Below, piece after piece: positions 1-6,054 of a stretch of DNA of 9,681 nt. The position numbers and the translations under genes were made by a program. The DNA is from Candidatus Aminicenantota bacterium. Its GTDB lineage: Bacteria; Acidobacteriota; Aminicenantia; Aminicenantales; Aminicenantaceae. The notes under the pieces are model-generated. The model had not been told where the DNA came from and did no database searches. It saw only the letters and a list, made by a program, of their open reading frames with translations. Each line of letters starts with the position of its first letter. Position 1 is the stretch's first letter. Where the stretch lies: assembly GCA_030627155.1 (NCBI GenBank), contig DAOUSP010000035.1:1-9681 (forward strand). The letters run 5' to 3'.

Positions 1-1
1 C

Positions 2-481
2 CCTGAATATCCTGTTATCAATGCCATAGTTTTCCATGAAAACAGCGCAGAATTAGCCGTACTTGCCTACATGGAGCTTCAAATGGAAGGGGTTGAATTC
101 CGCTTAGAAGCTTCCCCAAAAAACCTACGGGGTTTAAGCCACCGCGAATGGGGCGATGCCACCCAGGTTAAGGCGATACTGCTTGAAAGCGCAAATGCTT
201 CCCATGGAAGACTAAAAGGAAAACCTTCTACTGCTCTTATCATCGATGGAAAGGATAAAAATTATGTTAAGGCCTCACGGATAGGACGCCTGTTTGTCCC
301 TTTTGATGAAAAAGGAATCCCGTTAAAAGTAAGAGTTGGGCGTCATGTAGCAGCTGTAAAAGCATTCCTTTCAAACCTCCAGGAAGTTGAGCTTGGAAAA
401 GGAATAGACATCACAAACTTTCCATCTGCCCGTGAAATCATTGAACATGGAACAGGAATTTATCTTAAGCCCCCAAAATAA
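2..481 (+). CDS. C-terminal part of a probable M14-like zinc carboxypeptidase/deacylase (5' end outside window)
   Basis: The reading frame is open from the first complete codon at base 2 to TAA at 479-481, so the gene starts upstream; the ATG at 71 is internal. The visible 159 residues contain a segment VFHEN (near bases 32-46) that could hold the third zinc-ligand histidine. About 50 residues later comes AILLES, whose Glu (bases 185-187) sits where M14-type carboxypeptidases and succinylglutamate desuccinylase/aspartoacylase-like enzymes carry their catalytic glutamate in a hydrophobic strand. A helix-like stretch (VGRHVAAVKAFLSNLQEV) and a short tail follow. The HxxE zinc motif that would settle the family lies outside the window. 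The assignment is by pattern only; another alpha/beta hydrolase is possible. The gap and promoter downstream suggest it is not part of the ispH operon. Confidence 0.5.
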   Translation, partial: PEYPVINAIVFHENSAELAVLAYMELQMEGVEFRLEASPKNLRGLSHREWGDATQVKAILLESANASHGRLKGKPSTALIIDGKDKNYVKASRIGRLFVPFDEKGIPLKVRVGRHVAAVKAFLSNLQEVELGKGIDITNFPSAREIIEHGTGIYLKPPK

Positions 482-511
482 GCTAAGTTCAGATTTTACC
501 TATATTTAAGA

Positions 512-539
512 TTGACAAACTGCCTTCGAGTAATATAGT
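512..539 (+). promoter_or_regulatory. Sigma70-like promoter in front of ispH
   Basis: A perfect -35 hexamer TTGACA (512-517) is followed after 16 bp by TATAGT (534-539, 5 of 6 to consensus). A perfect TATAAT also lies at 539-544, but its 21 bp spacing from the -35 is too long. It sits in the only sizeable gap (81 bp) before the ispH cluster, so it probably drives the whole operon. Transcription would begin near 546, giving ispH a leader of only about 17 nt. I see no operator or riboswitch here. Confidence 0.6.
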
Positions 540-562
540 ATAATCAATCATCTTTTTAAAAA

Positions 563-1444
563 ATGGAAATAATTATCGCCAAAAATTCTGGACTGTGCTA
601 CGGAGTCAAACGCGCCTTGAAGATTGCCACGGAAACCAGAAATACAAAAAGTGGCAAGGTTTATACTTTAGGAGACTTGGTTCATAATCCACAGATTATT
701 GATGATTTAAAACGCAATGATATTTCCTCTGTTGAGAAATTAGAAAAACTGATGGAAGGAACCATTATCATACGGAGTCATGGTATTTCCCCTGAAATCT
801 ACAATCAGTTGACTCAAAAAAAAATGGGCGTTGTCGATGCTACATGCCCCATTGTAAAAAAAATTCAGAGATTAGTAGAATCCTTGACCAAATCCAAGAA
901 CGAAATCATCATTGTAGGGAATAAAGATCATCCTGAAATAAAAGGCCTTATTGGATACAGCCAGAGAAAAGCCATTATTATCGAAAACGAACTTCAAGCG
1001 AAAAATTTGCCCAAGAAAAAAAAGAGAGCAGTTCTTGCCCAGTCTACTCAGGATTTATTCCTCTTTGAAAAAGCTGTCCTGGCTCTACTGGAGAGGACCA
1101 AGGAATTAAAAGTTTTCAACACAATTTGTCAATCGACTCAAACACGGCAAAAATCCACCTCTAAATTGGCTTCTCGTGTTGATTCACTTATAATAATCGG
1201 AGGGAAGAATAGTTCAAATACCAACAAACTTTATGAAATTTCCAAAAGGATTCTTCCGAGAACATATTTCATTGAAAGTTCTGAACAAATAACTTCTGAA
1301 ATGTTAGAAGGAGCACAAAAAATAGGCTTATCAGGGGGAGCATCCACCCCACCAGAGGCCATTCAAGAAGCAGTTCACATTATCAAAACTCGCTTCATGC
1401 ATAAAGTCAAAGGGAGAAATGAATTCAATGTCAGAGTTAACTAA
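563..1444 (+). CDS. ispH: 4-hydroxy-3-methylbut-2-enyl diphosphate reductase (IspH/LytB)
   Basis: IspH catalyses the last step of the methylerythritol phosphate pathway, reducing HMBPP to IPP and DMAPP with a [4Fe-4S] cluster in the cytoplasm. All family hallmarks are visible in the 293 residues. The three cluster cysteines are C12 (GLCYGVKRA), C95 (DATCP) and C189 (TICQSTQTRQ). The substrate-binding histidines are H41 (LVHN), H73 (SHG) and H123, with the proton-relay glutamate E125 in HPEIKG. QST lies at 160-162, the KNSSNT phosphate loop at 215-220 and GGAST at 258-262. Length is typical. The ATG at 563 is the only sensible start because C12 must lie near the N-terminus. No Shine-Dalgarno precedes it (the upstream bases are T/A runs). 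The last ~15 residues form a charged tail that overlaps the rpsA start. Confidence 0.97.
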   Translation: MEIIIAKNSGLCYGVKRALKIATETRNTKSGKVYTLGDLVHNPQIIDDLKRNDISSVEKLEKLMEGTIIIRSHGISPEIYNQLTQKKMGVVDATCPIVKKIQRLVESLTKSKNEIIIVGNKDHPEIKGLIGYSQRKAIIIENELQAKNLPKKKKRAVLAQSTQDLFLFEKAVLALLERTKELKVFNTICQSTQTRQKSTSKLASRVDSLIIIGGKNSSNTNKLYEISKRILPRTYFIESSEQITSEMLEGAQKIGLSGGASTPPEAIQEAVHIIKTRFMHKVKGRNEFNVRVN

Positions 1445-3173
1445 AAAATCCAACAACGAAGAAAACATCTCATTCGAAGATTACGAAAATCTCATCAATA
1501 AATATCAATTCAGTGCCAAAGAATTAACCCCTGGGAAAATTATTAAAGGCAAGGTCATTAAGATTACGCCAATTCATGTTCTCGTCGATGTTGGGTTTAA
1601 ATCCGAAGGAATTATTCCCATCGAAGATTTTAATGATTCCCTGGAGCCGGAAAACATCAATCCTGGAGATGACATTGAGGCGGTTTTAGAAAAAATCAAT
1701 CCAAAAGAAGGTTATCTCATTCTCTCAAAAAAGAAAGCTGTCACGCTCAACGCATTGGACAACCTGGAGAAAGCCTATTATCACAACAGTTGGGTCATTG
1801 GAAAAATCACAGAGAAAATAAAAAATGGCTTTACTGTGAATGCGGGAATCAATGCTTTTCTTCCAGATTCACACGCAGATGTAAAATCAGTGAAAGAGCC
1901 GGAACAGCTTATAGGGAATAAATATAAATTTAAAGTTATAAAATTCGACAGAAAAAGTGAAAATGCGGTTCTTTCTCGAAAGCTCTTTCTGCAAGATGAA
2001 CGGGAAAAACGAAAAAGAAGAGTGTTTGACAAGCTTACACGCGGGCAAAAAGTGAAAGGCGTTGTTAAATCAATTACTAATTTCGGGGCTTTTATTAATT
2101 TAGGAGGAATCGAAGGCCTTCTGCATATTTCTGATATGTCCTGGGGAAAAATAAACCATCCTTCTGAAGTTTTTCAAATAGGCCAGGATGTCGAGGCCGT
2201 TGTTCTTGATTTTAATGAAAAAGATGAACGAATCTCTTTGGGGTATAAACAACTTCTCCCAGACCCGTGGAAAAATATCGAAGAAAAATACCAAGTGGGG
2301 CAAAAAGTAAAAGGCAAGGTGGTGAGCCTTGCCGATTTTGGAGCTTTTATTGAATTAGAAAAAGGGGTTGAAGGACTTGTTCACATTTCTGATCTCACGT
2401 GGTCCCGCAAGCTAATTCACCCGAAAAAAGTTGTATCTGTTGGAGAAGAAGTTTTGGTGACAATTTTAAATATCAATCCCGCAAGTAAAAGAATTTCTCT
2501 TGGGCTCAAACAAGTAACAACCCATCCCTTGGAACTTCTTAGGCAAAAATACAGCCCAGGTTCACGAGTCAAAGGAAAGATAACAAACATAACAGATTTT
2601 GGCGCTTTCCTGGAAGTAGAGGAAGGAATAGAAGGGCTTATTCATATTTCAGATATCAGCTGGAAAAAAATAAAACACCCATCAGATAAATTGAAAGTCG
2701 GGGATGAAGCAGAAGTAGTCATATTAAGCATCGATGTAGAAAAGCAAAAATTATCTCTTGGCATCAAACAGTTAGAGGGTGACATTTGGGAAGACTTCTT
2801 TAAGAGACAGCGTATTGGTGATCTTGTCAAAGTCAAGATTGTACGCCTGGCTGACTTCGGTATTTTCGTTGAAATCACTCCTGGAATCGAGGGAGTGGTT
2901 TTTCTTTCAGAACTCGATGAGAAAAAAATTGAAAACCCTGCAGAGTTTTTCTCCGTAGGAGAAGAAAAATTGGCAAAAATCATTAAATTGAATCAGAAAG
3001 ACAAGAAAATTTCACTGAGTTTCAAGCAGGCTCAGATTGAAATGCAAAAATTAGAATATCAAAAATACACACAATCCCAGGATGATAAACTTACTCTTGG
3101 CGATATAATGAAAGATCAGCTAAAGAATTTCAAGTCCCCAAAAAATTCAAAGAAAAAAGGAGGCAAAAAGTGA
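1419..3173 (+). CDS. rpsA: 30S ribosomal protein S1, six S1 domains
   Basis: S1 binds mRNA on the 30S subunit and promotes initiation on weakly structured or SD-poor messages. The 584-residue protein has six OB-fold S1 repeats at roughly 38-105, 123-188, 207-277, 293-364, 380-451 and 466-537. Repeats 3-5 show the classic pattern of FGAF, then EGL(L/V/I)HISD, then a closing ISLG/LSLG strand. Repeats 1 and 2, the ribosome-binding pair in proteobacterial S1, are more diverged, as expected. The tail (540-584) is Lys-rich. Length is close to the six-domain proteobacterial form (~557). The gene overlaps ispH in another frame. The first ATG (1419) is only 2 nt from the GGGAG at 1412-1416, whereas the ATG at 1428 (residue 4) is 11 nt away; 1428 may be the true start. 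Confidence 0.96.
   Translation: MNSMSELTKKSNNEENISFEDYENLINKYQFSAKELTPGKIIKGKVIKITPIHVLVDVGFKSEGIIPIEDFNDSLEPENINPGDDIEAVLEKINPKEGYLILSKKKAVTLNALDNLEKAYYHNSWVIGKITEKIKNGFTVNAGINAFLPDSHADVKSVKEPEQLIGNKYKFKVIKFDRKSENAVLSRKLFLQDEREKRKRRVFDKLTRGQKVKGVVKSITNFGAFINLGGIEGLLHISDMSWGKINHPSEVFQIGQDVEAVVLDFNEKDERISLGYKQLLPDPWKNIEEKYQVGQKVKGKVVSLADFGAFIELEKGVEGLVHISDLTWSRKLIHPKKVVSVGEEVLVTILNINPASKRISLGLKQVTTHPLELLRQKYSPGSRVKGKITNITDFGAFLEVEEGIEGLIHISDISWKKIKHPSDKLKVGDEAEVVILSIDVEKQKLSLGIKQLEGDIWEDFFKRQRIGDLVKVKIVRLADFGIFVEITPGIEGVVFLSELDEKKIENPAEFFSVGEEKLAKIIKLNQKDKKISLSFKQAQIEMQKLEYQKYTQSQDDKLTLGDIMKDQLKNFKSPKNSKKKGGKK
3157..3163 (+). promoter_or_regulatory. Strong Shine-Dalgarno selecting a GTG start for the HU/IHF gene
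   Basis: AAGGAGG lies 6 nt before GTG at 3170 and inside the last codons of rpsA. It is the best Shine-Dalgarno in the window and supports the GTG start. Its position within rpsA, together with the GTGA start/stop overlap (3170-3173), implies translational coupling. Confidence 0.75.
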
Positions 3174-3445
3174 TAAAAGCTGACCTTATCAACAAAATTT
3201 CAAAAGAAATGAATATTTCTAAACAAGAGGCAGAAACTGGAGTCAATCTTTTCTTCCAGACAATTAAAGAGGCCATTATAAACGGAGAAGAGATTGAACT
3301 AAGGGGATTTGGAAGCTTTCGTTTCAGGGAAAGAGGTGCACGTTCAGGAAGAAATCCACGCACAGGAAAACCTGTTAAAGTCCCTCCAAAGAAAGTGCTT
3401 TATTTTAAACCAAGCAAACTTTTAAAAAATCTGATTAATAAATAA
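3170..3445 (+). CDS. HU/IHF-family nucleoid DNA-bending protein
   Basis: This is a small DNA-bending protein that dimerises and intercalates a proline into the minor groove. The 91 residues are full length for the family. There is an N-terminal helical dimerisation region (1-40), the signature RGFGSF at 45-50, the flexible arm with SGRNP and its intercalating proline P63, and a final FKPSKLLKNL helix (79-88). RGFGSF, ARSGRNP and FKPSK look more like an IHF subunit (especially IHF beta) than a typical HU, and the position directly after rpsA matches ihfB in proteobacteria. However, only one such gene is visible, so it may act as a homodimer. The start is GTG, overlapping the rpsA stop as GTGA and preceded by AAGGAGG. 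Confidence 0.93.
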   Translation: MIKADLINKISKEMNISKQEAETGVNLFFQTIKEAIINGEEIELRGFGSFRFRERGARSGRNPRTGKPVKVPPKKVLYFKPSKLLKNLINK

Positions 3446-3933
3446 TGAAATACATATCTGCTCCATGGAGAGAAGAATACGTTAAAACAGCTTTCAAAAT
3501 GGATGAGTGTATTTTTTGCCGGGCCCATAATCTTAAAAAAGACAAAAAGGCCTATATTCTTTACAGAGGCATTTATAATTTCATCGTTTTGAATAGATAT
3601 CCTTACAACCCAGGCCACCTGATGATAGCTCCTTATGAACACATCTCTATGTTCGAAGATGCAAAAAAAGAGTCTACAGATGAATTAAGCGACCTTCTTA
3701 AACTAACCTTAAAAATCCTAAAAAAGCACTATAATCCACATGGATTCAATATTGGTATGAACATCGGCCAGAGTGCAGGTGCTGGTGTAGTAGACCATTT
3801 CCACATTCATGTTGTACCCCGCTGGACAGGAGATTCCAACTTTATGCCACTTTTTAGCAATACAAAGGTCATGATCGAGGATTTAAATACAACATATGAC
3901 CGGCTTATGTCGCTTTTTAAAAAAATCAAGTAA
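3445..3933 (+). CDS. HIT-family protein, Ap4A phosphorylase-like nucleotide hydrolase/transferase
   Basis: HIT proteins cleave or transfer nucleotidyl groups through a histidine triad. The 162 residues carry the triad HFHIHVV (H118, H120, H122), followed by PRW and GDSNF, with NIGQSAGAG just before it. An N-terminal CIFC (C22, C25) suggests a zinc site. YPYNPGHLM (52-60) and the PRWTGD...F ending resemble the actinobacterial Ap4A phosphorylase type (Rv2613c-like), which converts diadenosine tetraphosphate to ATP and ADP; from memory, that similarity is stronger than to the short Hint proteins. The exact substrate is inferred. The start ATG overlaps the stop of the preceding gene by one base (TAATG), so it is probably coupled. 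Placement beside S1 and IHF genes suggests growth-linked expression. Confidence 0.88.
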   Translation: MKYISAPWREEYVKTAFKMDECIFCRAHNLKKDKKAYILYRGIYNFIVLNRYPYNPGHLMIAPYEHISMFEDAKKESTDELSDLLKLTLKILKKHYNPHGFNIGMNIGQSAGAGVVDHFHIHVVPRWTGDSNFMPLFSNTKVMIEDLNTTYDRLMSLFKKIK

Positions 3934-3964
3934 GAGATATTCCTTCAAGGAGTCACTTAATCTC

Positions 3965-4093
3965 ATGCAAAGAGCCATTGGGATTGAAAGCCTAAAAAAC
4001 AATGGCTCAATACTAATCAGGATTGAAAAAGAGTTCTCTGTTGGAACAGTAATAACAGAGATGGAAAACACAATTGAGGTGAGAACATGTTAA
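3965..4093 (+). CDS. Possible small protein of 42 residues, function unknown
   Basis: The 153 bp between the HIT gene and the PpiD-like gene hold an ORF that starts with ATG at 3965 and ends at 4093, overlapping the next start by 7 bases in another frame. An AAGGAG at 3947-3952 lies 12 nt upstream, a little far. The peptide is MQRAIGIESLKNNGSILIRI followed by a segment containing EFSVGTVITEMENTIEV. It looks like a helix followed by two or three beta strands and is neither a membrane nor a signal sequence. The Shine-Dalgarno of the next gene (GAGGTG, 4076-4081) lies inside it, so it may at least serve as a coupling leader peptide. I do not recognise a family; it could be chance. Confidence 0.4.
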   Translation: MQRAIGIESLKNNGSILIRIEKEFSVGTVITEMENTIEVRTC

Positions 4094-6018
4094 AAGCAAT
4101 GAGAAAAAATTTAAAAGCTTTAGCTCCAACCTTATGGATCGTTATTGCAGCATTCATTATTGCAATTTTTGCTGTATGGGGTGGTGCAGGCCGATTAGGA
4201 GAATCGCGGGCTGCAAATACACTCGTCACCGTAGGAAAAGAAAAAATCTCAGCCGATTTCTATTTCCAGAACCTAAAGCAAAGGCTCGAATTACTCAAAA
4301 GAGAATTCAAAGACCTGGATTCTAATTTTATCCAGCAACTGAATATACCTCAACAAGTTCTCGAACAAATAATACAGCAAACTCTACTTATTCAATCAGC
4401 CGAAGAAATGGGCATCAAGGCTTCCGATGAAGAAATCAGGCAGAAAATCATAAGCTACCCTGTATTCCAACAGGACGGAAAGTTCATTGGCTTCGAAAAT
4501 TACAAGAAGATATTAGATTGGAATCGAATTCCATTATCCGAGTTTGAAGAAAGCCTTAAAAAAGAAATCATAATCGAGAAAACCATCAAGTCCCTTACTT
4601 CTGGAATCGCTGTTACAGAGAAAGAAATATGGGATAATTATAAAAACACAAATGAAAGCGCTAAGCTTGAGTTTGTAGTCATTGAAACCGATTCTTTAGA
4701 ACTTGATTGGGAGCCCAAACTGAGCGAACTCCAAGATTTCTACGAAAAAAACAAAGGAAAATACAAAATACCTGAAAAAAGAGAAGGCCTCTTCGTCTTT
4801 TTCAATACAGAGAACTTAAAAGATGAAATCCAATTGAGCGACTCAGATATCGAGGATTATTATAAAAAAAATCAAGCTCAGTTTAGAGAACCTGAAAAAG
4901 TCCGTGTTAACCGTATTTTTCTGACTTTCGAAGGAAATGAGAAAGAAATTGTCCTCGCAGAAGCCCAAAATATTTTGGGTCAAATCCAAAAAGGCGCCAA
5001 TTTCGGAGACCTTGCCAGAAAATACTCTAAGGATGAAAAAGCGGAAAATAATGGCGACTGGGGCTTCTTTGAATGGCAAAGATTATCTCCTGTTGAACAA
5101 GAAGAAATAAGAAAATTACAGAAGAATGAAGTCTCAAGAGTAATTGAACTCGATGAGGGTGCCTCCATTTTAATGGTTACCGAAAAAGAGGAGTCTTTTC
5201 TAAAACCTCTTGAGCAAGTGAGAGGAAATATATCAAGCATTCTTCAAGAACAGATAGCGAGAGAATTAGCAGAGAAAAAAGTCCGTCAATTGGAAAAAAA
5301 CGCCAAAAAAGTAAAAAGTTTAGATGCTGCTGCGCAAAAACTTGGTTACAAGGCAGAAAAAACCGGGCTTCTCACTGATGGGGAATCTATTCCAGATATA
5401 GATCCTTCAGGTGCAATCAGTATGGAACTCTTTAAGCTTGATGACAAAAAAACATCCTCTCTAATTTACACATACAAAGGAGTGGGATTAACACAATTGG
5501 AAAAAATAGAACCTCCCAGGCCCGCACTATTTGAAGAAGTAAAGGAAGACATCAAAGAAGAGCTTTTGATTACAGAAAAACAAAACGCCGCAAGAGAAAG
5601 GATACAAGGAATCAAGGCAGAGCTTCCTAAGAAAAACCTCGAACAACTGGCGAAGGCCTATGGGCTCGAATATAAAACCGCAGAGGAACACAAAAGAGGC
5701 CAATATCTCAGCATCATCGGCGAAAACGACGAGGTCGACCGACTCGTTTTTTCTCTCCAACTAAATGAACCAAGCGATCCAATTGAATTTGATGGCGGAT
5801 TTGTTCTGGTTCGCCCGCTTTCCCGGAAAGAAGTCTCGAAAGAAGAGTTTGAAAAAGTAAAGGACGAAGAAAGAGAAAAGGCGCTCGAAGCCAAAAAGAA
5901 TAAATTTCTACATTCTTGTCTTCTTAAACTACGCGAAGACAAGGGAGTAAAAATAAAATATGATCTCTTTCTTAAAATCAATTCAGACATCCTCTCCAGG
6001 TACAGTATTGAAAAATAA
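4087..6018 (+). CDS. PpiD/SurA-type membrane-anchored periplasmic folding factor with a degenerate parvulin domain
   Basis: PpiD-like proteins are held in the inner membrane by one N-terminal helix and help exported proteins fold at the Sec exit. The 643 residues show a basic N-terminus, one transmembrane segment at about 14-34 (rich in W, I, A, F), a SurA-type helical chaperone region (about 45-200), a parvulin (PpiC) domain at about 270-366 with GDWGFF at 323-328, and a long charged, coiled-coil-prone C-terminal part (370-643). Size and layout match PpiD (~620). The two histidines of catalytic parvulins appear replaced by R276 and S360, so isomerase activity is doubtful and a chaperone role more likely. 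The ATG at 4087 has GAGGTG 5 nt upstream. There is no lipobox. Confidence 0.85.
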   Translation: MLKAMRKNLKALAPTLWIVIAAFIIAIFAVWGGAGRLGESRAANTLVTVGKEKISADFYFQNLKQRLELLKREFKDLDSNFIQQLNIPQQVLEQIIQQTLLIQSAEEMGIKASDEEIRQKIISYPVFQQDGKFIGFENYKKILDWNRIPLSEFEESLKKEIIIEKTIKSLTSGIAVTEKEIWDNYKNTNESAKLEFVVIETDSLELDWEPKLSELQDFYEKNKGKYKIPEKREGLFVFFNTENLKDEIQLSDSDIEDYYKKNQAQFREPEKVRVNRIFLTFEGNEKEIVLAEAQNILGQIQKGANFGDLARKYSKDEKAENNGDWGFFEWQRLSPVEQEEIRKLQKNEVSRVIELDEGASILMVTEKEESFLKPLEQVRGNISSILQEQIARELAEKKVRQLEKNAKKVKSLDAAAQKLGYKAEKTGLLTDGESIPDIDPSGAISMELFKLDDKKTSSLIYTYKGVGLTQLEKIEPPRPALFEEVKEDIKEELLITEKQNAARERIQGIKAELPKKNLEQLAKAYGLEYKTAEEHKRGQYLSIIGENDEVDRLVFSLQLNEPSDPIEFDGGFVLVRPLSRKEVSKEEFEKVKDEEREKALEAKKNKFLHSCLLKLREDKGVKIKYDLFLKINSDILSRYSIEK

Positions 6019-6054
6019 ACCATTTTTTTTACTCTAATCGTAAGTGGAGGCAAT

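Noticed and set aside
71..73. ATG at 71 as the start of the left-edge gene
   Set aside because: The frame is open upstream to the window edge with protein-like sequence, and no Shine-Dalgarno precedes this ATG, so it is an internal methionine.
2043..2780. Near-repeated DNA segments within rpsA as a tandem repeat element
   Set aside because: The similarity comes from consecutive S1 protein domains; the repeats are diverged at DNA level and belong to the gene.
2642..2983. 113-codon minus-strand ORF inside rpsA
   Set aside because: It lies wholly within S1 repeats 5-6; Ser/Phe-rich composition is the mirror of the coding strand.
3896..3964. Longer version of the small ORF starting at ATG 3896 inside the HIT gene
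   Set aside because: It would overlap the end of the HIT gene by 38 bases with no suitable ribosome-binding site; the ATG at 3965 after the HIT stop is more plausible.
6019..6054. T-run (eight Ts) after the PpiD-like gene as an intrinsic terminator
   Set aside because: No GC-rich stem precedes it; the operon probably reads through into the M14 gene 36 bp downstream.
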